A stretch of 64,000 nt of DNA from Ulva prolifera (lineage: Eukaryota > Chlorophyta > Ulvophyceae > Ulvales > Ulvaceae), in assembly GCA_023078555.1 (NCBI GenBank), contig CM041200.1, positions 2,240,001-2,304,000 on the forward strand, given 5' to 3'. A program made the translations under genes and the position numbers. Shown one piece after another: positions 25,090 to 37,868 of this stretch. Each line of letters begins with the position of its first letter. The stretch's first letter is position 1. Under the pieces are notes generated by a model, which was given only the letters and a program-made list of their open reading frames with translations, made no database searches and was not told where the DNA came from.

Positions 25090-26851
25090 GAGTGGCATGC
25101 AGGGGCGCGCGGGTCACGCAGCGCAGGCTGGCCACCCCTGATTGGCCCTCGGAGCACAGACGCCGACTGACGAGCATGTGCCTGCAATATGGTTGGTACC
25201 CGGGAAGGCGTTGTGAGGATCACCGTGGGGGAGTCCCGCGCGGCTCACACGGCCGCGCGCCTTCTGAGTGGCTGCTAACACGGTCCAGGGGTGGTCAGCT
25301 GCCGGCACCAGTGTTTGCTGCGTACACATGAAGTGCATTCCCATGATGTAGTCCGCTGGCGGCACGTTGAGCACCAGTTGCCTCTGGGGGCCCCCGCCGG
25401 TGACACTGCCAGGGACTTTGCTCTGTGGTGAGAGATAGTGCTGCGTGCAAGATGTCCTCGTCTTGCTGCTGCGACCTTGGCACGGCCGGCTGCAGTGCGG
25501 GCAGTGTAGCAGGCATCCCGGGCGGGCCGTCACGCGGTGAGAGTACGCTGGTGCGCTGTGTTCCGATGCTGGATCCGGCATTGGCATTGCGTGCGGGGGG
25601 GAGTGTACGGCTGGGGATATGTGCCTTAGGCGTCCGTTTGCTCGCCTGGGGGGGTCCTGGGTATCTCAGCGCGGGTATATGCTCCATGGCGGTGCCGAGC
25701 GTATGCCCGCTGATGCCACGCACATGCAGGCGTTGCCGGCGGGGGTGGGGTGAGGTCCACTCTTGGGTTCACGCGCACCGCCACTAAAGATCATTGTGCA
25801 GCTGGGTCCCCGTGTATGATGGCGAGTATGTCTGCCCTCGGGGGTGCTGACGCCGATGCCACTATTTGCATGGCGTAATGGCCGAGCGGTTTGAAGATTC
25901 TTAGAGCGCTGGAGGGCGCCCTGATTGTGCCATAATCCGCAGGAAGTGCGGCCGCAGCCACAGGGAACATGCACTCTGTGTATTCGCCATGTGGAGGATG
26001 CCTCTGTGGGCCTTCATCTTTCTGCGCAGGAGCGCGTGGGAGTCCTGCCGCCGCTGTTTCGGTTGACATCATCCTTCGACATGCACTGGCGCCGAGATGT
26101 CATTGAGCTACGGCCCTCTGGTGCTGTGCATAGCCTTCCTCAGGATGTCGAGGGGGCTGGACATTCACTGATAAACAATGAGTGTGCTTGTGATCTACCT
26201 GCCCCCCAGGGTGCTGACGCCAATGCCCGTGTGGGCACGGCGTGGTGCCTGTCAGATCTTGCGCCTGTGTTGACACTGAATTTTCCTGAATCCTGCATGC
26301 CATGCGCAGTCCTGGTTGCATGCGCGCACATCTGTGCACCGTGCAGCCATGGCTCGTTCTGGGTGCCCTGAGCCCGGCCCGTCCTGAGGCTCTCAGAGAC
26401 GCAGTGACCTGAGTCCTCGACATATGCCATCCGATGCCATACATTAGAGCTGATCCCGTGTGCCTGCTGTGCGTCAGATCAATTTCGGGCTTACGATTGG
26501 CCGGATTATACACATCCTCTGATATAACGGGGTAGCGTGCCCCACAAAATGCCCACACGCTTGCGCGATGGCGACGAGGAGCATCGAATTCTACAAGTGG
26601 TGTATGACCATGTACACTGCATCGATTTCATGTCAAGGCAGGACCTCACCATCGCAATGCAGCATCGGACAGAAGTACCTCCGTCGCGTTTGAAGACGTG
26701 CTGAAGTGACGTGCTGAAGTGTCGCGATCACCCAGTTAGTGCATCAAGGCGCCTGCCCAAAGTAGCGAGTAAGAGGGGATACGTGATATTCATGTAGCAC
26801 TGATACAGTACCTGTACTGTCTGCTGTGTAGATCTGCGAATTTGGGGCAAG
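25090..26851. other. gene-poor stretch before CDT2
   Basis: GC-rich and Cys/Pro/Arg-rich in every frame, with no domain I recognise. A motif of about 19 bp, GGTGCTGACGCCRATGCC, occurs at 25842-25860 and again at 26209-26227. There may be a degraded repeat here. The last 300 bp should include the CDT2 promoter. Confidence 0.4.
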
Positions 26852-29800
26852 ATGCCGAATCGTTTCTCCAGTGTAGTCTCACGAGAGCTGGGACTCGGCG
26901 GTATGCGCTTCTATTTGGCGACCACGATGCCCAGCCGGCTATGCAAAGAAATCTCTGTGTGCACGTTGCTCAAGGTGGTGCCCCAGGCAAGGATGAAGAA
27001 ATATGGCATTTCCGATGCAGGGACCCCTCCATGGGGCCTGAACACGCCAGCGTTCGACAATCGGCCCACTACAATACTATGCAACCCGGATGGGCTGGTA
27101 TCGAATGCACAGTCTGCTGAGTACAGTCGCTGCTTGAAAGGGCAGCAGCTGCTGGCAGTGTCCGATGGCCAAGGGTTTGTCAGTATGATTGACACAGCTG
27201 ATCCCCTGCCATGCGGCGTTGACTTCACAGAGGGACAAGGTAACAATCTCAAGGCGCAGTGGAGAGCTCATGAGCTGGCTATCACCGAACTGCACTGGAT
27301 CAAGGTGCGATTGGCACAGGTTTCTCTCGTGGTAGGCTTCTGCACGTGCACACGCTCACAGTATGCTGTGTGCAGGGGGACATGCAGATGATTACCGGAT
27401 CAGCAGATTTCACAATCCGACAGTGGGATACACTGCAAGCTGAAAACATATCATGCCTGCATGGCACCACCAGTGCCGTGAAGTGCATTGCCGTCCACCC
27501 TGTCTGCAGTGATGTTCTGGCCTCAGGTACGGATGTTTCCTGCTGGTTGAGATTAGGATGTCATGCATGAGTCATTGAACATGCCTCACTGAGTCACGGT
27601 CGCATAGGAGAAAGGCATGCCGTTTCGATCAGAACTGTCCAGGGATTCTCATGCCATGTGAATTGAGAGCACAGCACCGGCCGCTGTGTTTGACAAATTA
27701 GTCTCAATGTTGGTCAACAAGCAGACGCTGTCCTGCAGGTGCGAAAGATGGAACCATCATGCTCTGGGATCTGCGAATCCCTGGCAGGCCAACAGATACA
27801 CTGTCCGTGCTAGGAGCCCTCGTGAAAGTGGAGGTGCGCTGCTGAGGCGCATATGAGAACACGCTGCATGAGTGCATCTGGTTCTAGGTTGCTACCCGCA
27901 CTATTGCGCCTCCTGGTGTTGATGGATCTGCCACTCGCTGATGTGTTCATCGTTTTGACTGCTGCACCGTGCATTGACACCACTGTCTGACTGTGCTCTG
28001 TCACACACGATTCCTGCAGCTTCCGATGTGAGCAATTCCTGATCTTCCAGTATCTTCAAGCTGCGTGCGCGGCATCACACAATGGCTTTCAAGGCAATCT
28101 ATGGCCCCTTTCACTGGTAGTCCTTATAGGAATGTCTTTAAGGAGGCATCGAATCGAGCCAATGCAGCCCGCATCCCTGCTGACAGGCATCAGCACGTGA
28201 CAAGCCCCAATTGGCCAACGCCTCGCTGTGCACGCCGGCTGCCATGAAGCGGTGCAATGTTAGATCCCTGCCAGAGGCTCCATGGCATTGCAGAGCAGCA
28301 AGAACGGGCCTCCATCGTCACAATTCTCTCAATAGGTAACATCCTACATGGGTGCTGGCATGCAGGACGCGCACCCGGCGCGCAAGTGCGGGGGCCTGCA
28401 GCCTCTCAGAGCCACTCGTGGCAACGTGACAACACTGCAATTTCTGAAGCACTCCTGCCTGCTGGCCAGCGGCGCCGATACGAGCGGCAGTGTCAAGCTG
28501 TGGGATGTGCGCATGCTGCAGGACCCCGTCGCCTTCATGCCTGCGAGCCTGCCAGAGTCAGAAAAGCCGCCGCAACTCAACATCGTTCCGTTCGGTCATG
28601 AGCTGTCAGTGAACACGTCCAGCGCTGTTGTGCACCTCAGCTGTGACCCTGAAGGTGTGCCCCGCTGGCTCATTCACCGCCATCTGCTGCGCCATTTCAG
28701 TTGCGGTAACTGACACCAACCATCTCGGGCTCAAGCGATGGCTCGTGCATCCTACGAGACCAGCACTGGATCCAAGCCCGATATGCACATGCTCGGTGTA
28801 CTCGGGCACAGGAGCCGCGAGGCGCGTTGTGTGATTGATGGTGGCACGTGCAGGGCAGTGGCTTGCGGTGCTCAGGCGGAACAATACCCTGCAGCTGTAC
28901 GACACGCTGCGCATCGACTGCGGCATCCCCGCAGTGCGGCAGCTTGAGGTGCCAGATGGCATCACCTTCAAGTCCTCCACTGCGTTCTCTGCGACCGGCG
29001 ATCGTATAGCCGTGACCAGTGCAAGTGGTTCAACGTACCTGTACCCGGTGTGTCACACTGTGCTGTTTGAAACGTTCTTAGATACGTCGCAGGCATGACA
29101 GGTGATCGCGGCCTGGTATGCTGTGGATGCCACCACCCGATGCCAGCACGAGTCGTACATGATTGGCTGTTCTCTGCGGGCTTTGACTCTGTTGACAGGC
29201 TGGTTGCATTCAGGTGGATGAGCTGGAAGTCATGCCAGCGCAGCTGAAGTGTCCCTGGCCATCTGAGATGGGCAAGGTTGCGTGGGGGCCATGTGGCAGT
29301 GGGGAGCTTGTGACATGCGGCAATCACGCTTATGCCATGTGGCGCGCTGAAGGCGCAGAGCACGAGGCCCAGCCGATCAGAAACCTTGTCAACGCAATGA
29401 GGTGGCCAGCGCTCACAGAGGGCACCAGCCTCGCGAGCCGGCAGCCGCTGCGACACAAGGCCTCGGCTGCAACCGCAGCTCCTCCTCTTGAGCAGCCCGT
29501 GGCTGCTGCTCGCCGACTCAGCACCATTGCTGAGGCCGCCCCCAGCCCTCTCGTCCGGGAGGCGGCACTGACTGGCACGTCCACGCTGCGCAGCAGTGCC
29601 CTGGCTATCACCCCCTCTCTCACCCCCTCCACCCGCTGGCCTCCGGGGAGTGTCCCTCTAAGCGCAGCCATGCTCCAGTCTCCGGTCGGCCCGGGGCCTG
29701 CAGTCGGTGCTGCTGTGGCTGCGGTGCTAGCCACGCCTGCAGCTGTGGACGGCAGCAGCCAGGCTCAGGCTATGCTGGGACCCCGGTCCGGAAATGGAAG

Positions 29801-31700
29801 CGACCCTGCCGCTGCGGCGAACCGGACGCCCCTCTTGCAGGATGCTACTCCAGTCGGCACGAGTGGCCCCGTGAGCACTGCAGCTGCGACTGATGCCACG
29901 GACGACGATGGCCCTCTTGGGATTCAGGCAGACAAACCCTCACAGCACGGGCTGGAGAACCTATTCATGTCTCTGTCCTCACCTGGCCGTATCGAGCGTC
30001 CTGCGAGGTGAGATCCTGCTTCTCTTGGCGCACGTGCTGTATGCCAATGACTTGCCGCAGCTCAGCGGCTGCTTCTGTACTAAGAGGCGCAGCCTAGTGC
30101 GCTTCTGCTTTGCCATTTGGTGTGAGACCATCCACAACGCTATGTGCCGCTACAGGTCGCTGCAGCAATCGTTTGCAATGGATGTGTCGCACACGCCCAC
30201 GCCGAGATCTCCGAGCGCTGTCCTGATGCCGTCACAGCCTCAGACGGGGGCTGGGCGCTCTACGCCCCAGGCGCTGCATCAGTCTCCCGCACGCCGCAGC
30301 CTGCAGGCGCCCTCGGGCCCCTGGCATTGCCCTTCGAACGTCAGCCCAGACCACGCGGCCCAGCTTGCCCAGAGGCTGCTTTCGCCAAACCGACCGCAGC
30401 CGCTGCGAACGCAGCTGTCGCAGGAGCCTTGGCGCCATGCGCAGCTGTCCCAGCGCACCGGGCCGCTGGAAATGGATGCGCCCGGCCACCTGAGGGTCAT
30501 CCCTGAGACGCAGTCTATGGACGAGTCCCCCCTGTGCGCCGGTACCCTGGAGGTGCTGCCAACGCAGACCAGTGGGATCAACGCAGCACGCGCAACTCGA
30601 GGCGTCAGCGTCGTCCCTCGCCTTCAGCGCATTGATGCCGGCCCGGGCGAGGCTGAGGCTGACGCAGAGCTGCACCGCCGGCGCTCTCAGAGCCTGGTGC
30701 TGTCAGAGTCGGCCAGTGCGAAGGCGGCGAGGCGGTCCTGCAGCTTGGCCATGTCGCCACAGGCAGCGGAGGGCCGTGCAGCTTGTGACGCTGAGGCACG
30801 GCCGCGCCAGAGGTGTACGCCTGCACAGCATGGGGGCGTGGGTGAAGCGCCCGCATCTGATGGTGGAGGTGCGGCTTGTGATCGAGAGCTCGCGCAGCGA
30901 GCGTCCCAGCAGGGGAGCGGTGGGCAGTCGGTGAGAGAGCGCACCATGGCCGGCAGGCGGGGCGTGCACTCGGCAGCGCGCGGCACGCGAAAGCGGCGGT
31001 CTCGCTCTGGCACCACATCAGGCGCAGACACCGCGGCGCAGCCCCCGGAGGCGCGCAGCGGTGATTGCCAGTCTGCTGGGCACAGCACGTTCAGGCCCCC
31101 ATTGTGTAGCCAACCACCGCACCCGATCATTGCGGCGAAGGCAGGGAAGCGGCGGCGCATCACCCCAACACAGATTAGCACCGGCGGCGCGCCCTGGCCT
31201 CCATCTGCGCAAGCTGTCTTGCGGCAGCACCGCTCTGTTGGTGGAAAGCAGGGCACAACAGGCCATGGTATGTCCAGATGAACTTGCTTGAATGATACAT
31301 TGTGCGGTCACGACCAGTGCAATCGAGCTGTGTGTGGATACTCACTTTAAAGTACATCCTCTTTCGAGCAGGCGCTGATGCTGTGACATCTGCTGCAGGA
31401 AAGCCTCCGATCCCAATAGCCCAGACGCCACCTGCAACGGCATGTCGTGAAGCAGAGAACAATCTAAATGTCATCAATAAGGTCGACAAATGCTGCGAAG
31501 ATAGTTGCAGCATAAGGCCTGGCTGTACAAATGCAAACACAACGAGCCGGCATGCGCTGGCTATCAGCCAGTCCTTGAAGGCTTTGAGTGAGAAACACAA
31601 GAAGCAGACGAAAGCCGGCACTCCGAAGCCCGGCACCAAGGCCGCGCAATCTCCTGCAGTTGGCCAGCATAGTATTACAAGTTTTTTCCGAAGACATTGA
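26852..31700 (+). CDS. CDT2: CDT2/DTL, WD40 substrate receptor of CRL4
   Basis: Nuclear WD40 receptor of the CUL4-DDB1 ubiquitin ligase, which destroys Cdt1 and other licensing factors when they bind chromatin-loaded PCNA. Placed exons: 26852-27304, 27376-27526, from 27739, about 28373-28651, about 28854-29050, 29214 to about 30008, about 30157-31281, and from about 31372 or 31398 to 31700. One or more middle exons between about 27830 and 28372 remain unplaced. Landmarks: MPNRFSSVVSRELGLGG, then AHELAITELHWIKGDMQM with TGSADFTIRQWDT, then SDVLASG joined to AKDGTIMLWDLR, then ADTSGSVKLWDVR, then TGDRIAVTSASGSTYLYPV, then ELVTCGNHAYAMWRAEG. A Ser/Pro/Ala-rich disordered tail of over 600 residues follows, with basic NLS-like TRKRRSRSG and GKRRRITPTQ. 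The extreme C-terminus QHSITSFFRRH contains a canonical PIP box (QxxIxxFF). Confidence 0.87.
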
Positions 31701-32867
31701 TTCCATGTGTGTGCATGTCTGCGAGCTGCAATTAGGCAGCTGGTTACAGGTGACTTCTTCCTGTGCCTGCAAAGCCATTACCACCCTGTATACAACTCCT
31801 GCTATATTATCCAGTCCATGATAGCAGTAGCCTGTGGAAGTCATCAGCTGCGAAGGTTTCTGAAGACCAATGTGGTCAGATGGCAGCACCGCTGTGGACA
31901 GGTAACAGCATTTCCGTGATGACATCCGTCGCGAACACTTGTCATACGTGCCACCTCATGTTCCAAGATTGATGACCATGTGGCCTGTGCCTGCCTCGCA
32001 CATGCTATTGTGTTGCTGGCTGAAATGTGGATGTGAGGAGCTTCCTGTACATGTGACCTGGAGATGTATCAGTGCGTGCGAAAGAACGAGACGTCTATGG
32101 CAAATTTGCATGGACCCAACCCGAAGTAGTTTGATGAAGTGGTTCCATTCCATACCAATGGAGTTGCTGTTATACTGCTGCAATCTACCCGGTGATACTT
32201 TCATACCTCGGGTCCAGACTGGCCCAACTGCTGACAAGGCGTCCGCAACTCCGACACTGGCATGAAACTGCTGATATGCTCCTGTCATCAAGTCACATCC
32301 GGTACACATCATTGTCATAACCGGAGTGCAGGCAGTGAAAACACTGTACGCCACACGCACAGAGCAGTGCACACATCCAGCTGTCTCTATGTGGACATAG
32401 CAGTCCAATACAGTGACATATGTCCCAAGTAAACTTGAAACACACACTGTACGGGTACCATGACACTTCGCCTCAAAATCATTCAACATTGCCCTGCAGC
32501 AGTCTGCCCTAGACATGCTGCATACAGACAGGTGTGCCAGCTGTCTGCATAATCGATGAACAAGTACGAGGGCTCGAGCCATTGCATGGCAGAGCACCAA
32601 AGCATGCAACGACAAATCCAGGAGACAGGTTCAAACCCGACAGCTTGTTTTGAATGGAACGAACTGATGGCAGCTACACAACAGTATCATGAGCCTGAGG
32701 ATGTTATTGACATACTGATAGACTGTCGAGGATTGGCATGCAACAGGCATAGGATGCTGGAGGCTGTCACATGTACACATGAGCTGTGTCAACATCTTTC
32801 TAATCATTAACTGGCATCAAGATACCTTTCATGGCCTGGAATGTGGCTGATCGCACACTCCAGGGGC
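31701..32867. other. intergenic between convergent genes
   Basis: This lies between the CDT2 stop and the ABHD11-like stop. A 219-codon minus-strand frame (31956-32615) crosses it but begins without ATG, is Cys/His/Met-rich and shows no motif. I treat it as chance. No repeats are recognised. Confidence 0.45.
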
Positions 32868-34184
32868 TCAAATGTCTTGTACGATCATGGTTCTCAGAAG
32901 CTTTGGTTGGTCCATGTGTACCCAGTGTCCAGCTTTGTCTAACACATGACTTATTGTTTTGCCACACGTTCCCTGCAGCGCAACACATCTAGTCAGACAA
33001 TGAAGAGTCGGTTTTTGTGCAGAACAGAGGCATTTGAGAAGCCAGCATCAATCCCTACCTCCGCATGCCGAGCGGCGGCCTCCAATTCGCACTCCCGTAG
33101 CTTTGAAACCATGTCACTTGTCCATCTATCAGAGTTTGCAGCTCTCAGCACATGAAGCCTTGTATTGGTCGGAGGAGCCGCTACCACGTCCCATGCGTCG
33201 AGAGACCTATACGAGGAGTACAAACTGATCGCCCCATGCACATCAAACGCCCAAGCTAACCGGTGGTCGCCTGTGCTGCTTGCGTTTGACCCGCCATGTC
33301 GAGGATCGGGCACCAAGTTTGACGCCATCCACTGGACCAGGGCATCACTGAAACCTTGCTTTTTCAGATCCACAGAGAACTGTGCCCGGTTCGCCACTGG
33401 AAGAGGCACTTGCTGCATGCGCGGGAGCTGGAACTGTCAATGAGCAATTGGAAAGGGTCACTGCTACCCTAGGTAGCCGTACATATGCAGCTTAATGCAC
33501 TTTGGTTGCCCTGCAGGGCCCAACCATGGCGACATGCACCGACGATCACTGCTGGCTGATCACAAGCTGAAGCGGAATCACATCCACACCTCAACAGCTT
33601 TCAGTACTCTTTCCACATCTGGAACCTGGCCCGGTCCAACAAGGCCTGGCTGCGAGTCCAGCACCCAAACGGGGCATGCAGAGGTATCCCTATCAGCAAG
33701 CATCCGTACTGCACAGCACAGCGCACCCGTTCATGAATGACATCATAGCCAAGCCCCGGAAACGGTCAGCACGGCCTGTGCAGCAACACGGTGCAAACAC
33801 ACCATATTCAAGAGCAACCTTTCCCCCCATGGAATGTCCGATGACCAAATTGGGCCGCACACCCCTGCATGTACGGTCCAGTCCTCTACCTTGCATGATC
33901 GTGAGATAAGTACAGCTGACTAACTGCAAATGTGGATTCTCGGAAATGCCGCACCTCAGGTGGCGATCAACAAATCGCACCACATCTCTCGCACATTCTT
34001 GCATCGTATGCGGCGGGTTGAAGCCTGGCAGTTGGGAGCTGTTCCCATGACAACGAAGATCTAGGTTAAACACTCGCCATGCTGAGCCTGTCTTTCGCTG
34101 AGCATCTTGTGCAAGGGTTTTGCCGAAGCTACGCCAATTCCTCCCTTGCCCGAGCAGACCATGCAGAATCACCGCTGTATGATT
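32868..34184 (-). CDS. ABHD11-like alpha/beta hydrolase (5' end missing)
   Basis: Serine hydrolase of the alpha/beta-hydrolase fold, ABHD11-like. The human relative is mitochondrial; the substrate here is unknown. Exons from the 5' end: 34184 to about 33946, about 33868 to 33745, about 33702 to 33520, about 33411 to about 33015, and 32972-32868. Landmarks: VILHGLLGQGRNWRSF (oxyanion region), NLDLRCHGNSS, IGHSMGGKVALEY (GxSxG nucleophile Ser), VWVLDSQPGLVGPGQVPDV (the family's post-nucleophile Asp region), and AGHWVHMDQPKLL (catalytic His), ending IVQDI. All triad positions are present. The acceptor GCTTGCAG just before NHTAVILHG shows that an upstream exon encodes the N-terminus; I could not place it, nor any targeting sequence. 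Confidence 0.8.
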
Positions 34185-36072
34185 CTGCAAGCGAAGCCAC
34201 ATGCACTTCATGCTGTTACGCAACTAATTTTCATGCCGAGAGTGTCGCTGCATAGTCGAAGGTTGCTGATTGTGAGAAGGCTCTTAAGCTTCAGGCAGCA
34301 GTTACAGGAGGCAACAACGGAAGTGCAGATTTGCACAGAGCATATTTGCAAGATAGAAATGACTGATGAAGTGATTAAGGACATACAGCAGGAGCCTTGC
34401 TGTCGCTTTGAAACTTCTCATGCCACAAGATGCCTTCTGAACTGAGTTGTCTACAAGTGACTGGCGTCGTTATATTCGCTTCATGCTACAAAGGCATAAT
34501 GCGGGACGATGCAAGGAAATACAAACCTGGAAAAGGTAGGAATGCATGCGAAAAATGTGGATGTATTCAAGCGAGCAGCCAACATGTCTGGCACGCAGCT
34601 GGTGTGCCAACCTGGTGTTGACTCCGCAGCTGATTGCGAGAGGAATTGATCTCTACAGTAGCACAATGTGAAGTTTAATGGCGGTCAATGCCGCAACTTC
34701 AGCTACGTATCCCTCTGCGCGTGCTCGAAGTTTGTTCCCTGAACAATGACGCGACACGGGCGAAGTGTTCAGCCCAGGCGCATGAAGCTGCTTTAGCACA
34801 AGCTTGCACAGGAGCCTGCGTGAAGAGTCCATGTTCTCTACAATCCAGATCGTACGCTTTCAGGAGCCATTGCATGCGCACAACCGGACTCGTGTTTCGC
34901 TTGCGTGGTGGGCAAGATGCCTGCCTCATGCATGGGCCTTAGCGCATATCGTACACTTGACACTGCCGGAATGATTGGTCGGGCATATTAAGCACAGCTA
35001 TGCACAGAATAGAAGCTGCTGATCACCACAGCAGCACTCAGGGGTGTGCAGGGGGCTGCACAAGCAGCAAGGCAACGAGGCAACGACGCTTCCACTACCA
35101 GTCAGCCACAGTGTGAGACTGTCGTTTATTTGACTGCCACTGGAATGGAGCATGTGCGCGGGCAAATGCGCAAATAGCTACTTCTGTCTGCACAAGCACA
35201 CATTCACAAAGTCCACGCTGTTATATAATAGCCTGTGTCACACGGACAGCCCGCACCAGCTAGCATCGCCGTGCACATGGTGGCATCCCGCCCCGGCACC
35301 AACCCAGGCATCCATACAAGCACAGGATCGAGAACTCCCACGAGGCACAGCAGCCGCATTGCTCAGAATCCACGAAATGAGAAGCGACCTGCATTTTCAC
35401 CACGCGCCACAGAGCCAACCAGACCAACTTGCATAGCCTATGATCCAGGGGGCCACGTTCCTCACCCCCTGCCCTGCCCCCACCCCCCAAACGCGTCTTT
35501 TAAGAAGAGGGGATGCCGAGCACGCCGGCAGTGCGCAGCAGAATGATGGGCGCATGAATGAACGCAATGTCCCCGAGTGAATGTGCTTTCAGACAGAGAG
35601 AGCAACTTATGCTTCACTGCGCTCAGATCAAAAAGATGTGTGAATCCAACAGGGAGGGACATGCACATCATGTGATGAAGACGACGACCATACGTCCCGA
35701 TTCCCTGGAAACATGCAGATGACATGGCTTACTGAAGTGAATGAGCACGAAGAATGACAGCACAGTAACACATGTGCACAACGAAAGCAGGGGATGCATG
35801 ACACAAATTCACCGGCACAGCGTGTGGCAAATTGCGTTAAGGATTGTGCATTGTTATCTGTTTATGGTGTACGGATCCATGGTGTAAGCACGAAGCCCAT
35901 ACTGTTACACATGAACATGTGGCAGAGTTGGAAAATTGCACAACAGCAGTACACAGGCTCGATCGGAGCGCTTATTAGGGCCCCAACATGTAAATATCAC
36001 GACATATGGAATCGAATTGTAATAAATCACATGCGGAGCTGTTCCATGTAGATGCAGACCCCCTGTGCATGC
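34185..36072. other. intergenic, including the unplaced ABHD11 5' exon
   Basis: The first coding exon of the ABHD11-like gene should lie in the first few hundred bases, but no clear ATG exon was found. The rest holds only short frames without motifs. It also contains the 3' flank of the EF-hand gene. Confidence 0.4.
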
Positions 36073-37238
36073 TCAACGCGCACTGTCTGCAACTGACATG
36101 TTTCCAATGCTGCTTGAGAGGTCATCGTGCGCCTCTTCCAACACTGTTTGTCGCCGCCGGCTCCCATCAGACCTAGTAACATGCCGCAGGGCGTCCATCT
36201 CTTCCACAAGCTGCCTACAGTTTTGCAGAACTTCTACGACGTAGTCTTTGATCACAGGCTCTGGAACCCAATCATCTAGCTCTTTGTCTTGAATATCCAT
36301 CATTCCGCGTTCCTCTGCATCTCGCTGCAGTGTGTTTGTGAACGACATCATGTCATGCTTATGGGCGCCCTGCAGTAAATATGAAGTCAAAGCAGCCGCA
36401 AATACATGTCAAACTGGAGCAAGTGCACATGCGCATGTGATCCAGGCAACAGCAATCGCTTTGACGTGGCACTGTACCTGGTGGCAAAGGATACGATATA
36501 AGCCTGGAAGATTCTGCTGATGCACATACAGAATACCTGGGTACTTGTCAAACATCCTTGGTGAATAATCCTGTGAGTCCCCGTGCTCTACCATTCCTGA
36601 CAATACCGTCGGTAAATTGGCAGATTCGGGTGTCAAAGATGAAAGGGGGACAGTCTCGACCTCAGTTGGCTCCGCCACATGATTGATCGGCACATAGTTT
36701 TGTGTTCCTAACGCCACAAGCCTGCATGCACGAAGACAGCAATCAATGATAGCAGGAATCTGAGAGCTATTAAATCCAATTACAGCACATCTGTCATAGG
36801 TGCGCGACCACACCATTGTGATGCCTGCGACAGCCCTTCATCCGTGATGATGTGGCGCCAGAATTGCGCCATACATAAACTGTGAACAACGCTTTCAAGT
36901 TCGTGATGTGGTGTATTGCTGCCTAGGAAGTTCCAATCCGTGGCGAACTTTCGCAGTTCGCTCAGCTGGAACGTGCCGTCTCTGTCTCTGCAACAAGAGC
37001 ATTGAAGTCCATGGCGGTGAAATGATCGACATGAAATGCACCATATCACATGGCACGGAAGAAGGACGCACCGATCGATGGAAAACAAGACACCGATGCA
37101 ATCTGTGCTTATATCCCAACCACCAGACTGCAAGCGGAACTCCAGCACCTCGTCCAAGGTGATATACGCCCTACCCTTCGCAAGCCGATGAAATTCCGCA
37201 CTGACCAACTTTTTGAGTGTGGACGATGACACGCCCAT
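36073..37238 (-). CDS. predicted N-myristoylated EF-hand protein
   Basis: Calcium-sensor-like protein of a plant-lineage family that I recognise by pattern but cannot name. Exon 1 (37238-37072) begins MGVSSSTLKK: Gly2 with Ser at position 6 fits the N-myristoylation consensus and suggests membrane attachment. It continues with AKGRAYITLDEVLEFRLQSGG. Exon 2 (from 36987) completes one canonical EF loop, DRDRDGTFQLSE, split exactly by the intron. Later exons include FNSSQIPAIIDCCLRAC, a segment with YPGILYVHQQNLPGLYRIL, and a C-terminal exon with FTNTLQRDAEERGMMDIQDK and ELDDWVPEPVIKDYV, ending SVADSAR. Only one EF loop is ligand-competent, so it may dimerise or pair with a degenerate hand. The order of the middle exons is not fully resolved. 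Confidence 0.68.
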
Positions 37239-37868
37239 GTATGCTCCATTTCCTACTGATGCGAGCAGAACAACATCGCGTGCCGTTGATTTCTGACATG
37301 AGTGGCATACAAATCCCCCAATTTGTAAGCCACGCGACTGTACTGCATACTAATTGGTGGCGACTTGTTGGCCATGAAAGACGTCAAGCCAATTGACTCC
37401 TGTACGCCCAAATTTTCTGCCTGTAGCCACGTATTCGAAAGCAGCTGAGCTCCGCGGAGTCATCCTGTACCACGGGCAAGCATTGCAAGCATTACTTCGA
37501 GTGCATCAGCCTGTAGAACCTACATACATAAGCGATGTGCCTCGGTCGTCATAGCGTACGGTCTAGCATCCCATACAGACGAGCGCGATTCCCTGCTGCA
37601 ACCGGGCCCACGGGGTGCGGATGTGCGGATGCGTACAGCCTTAACGGCGGGATCGAATAGATGCACGAGCCGAGACCCACTGACTTAGCCACTGAAAGAT
37701 ATTGAATCGCTCCCGGGATCTTGCCTCGACATGCTGCTATTCTTTGGGCTAAGTCAAGCATGCGTGGTGCTTTGTCATGTCAACCTTTTGATAAACAAAC
37801 TGCTTGAAGGCACGGTCCCCACCGCAACCCATGGACAGCGACCAACTCCTGGATAATCACTCAACCTG
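37239..37868. other. intergenic with one unexplained frame
   Basis: A short minus-strand frame (37549-37761) reads AQRIAACRGKIPGAIQYLS and further on PVGPVAAGNRARLYGML. It could be a stray terminal exon of the neighbouring membrane-protein gene, or chance. Nothing else is recognised. Confidence 0.35.

Noticed and set aside
25863-25930. tRNA-Leu/Ser-like start (ATGGCCGAGCGGT)
   Set aside because: Only an A-box resemblance; no B box or cloverleaf follows within the expected distance.
25090-26560. Degraded retroelement
   Set aside because: No reverse transcriptase, integrase, protease or gag motif was recognised and no terminal repeats were found.
30687-31256. 189-codon minus-strand frame opposite the CDT2 tail
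   Set aside because: It is a shadow of the GC-rich Pro/Ser/Ala-rich coding exon on the plus strand.
31956-32615. 219-codon minus-strand frame between CDT2 and the ABHD11-like gene
   Set aside because: It begins at a non-ATG codon, is Cys/His/Met-rich and has no recognisable motif or neighbouring exon.
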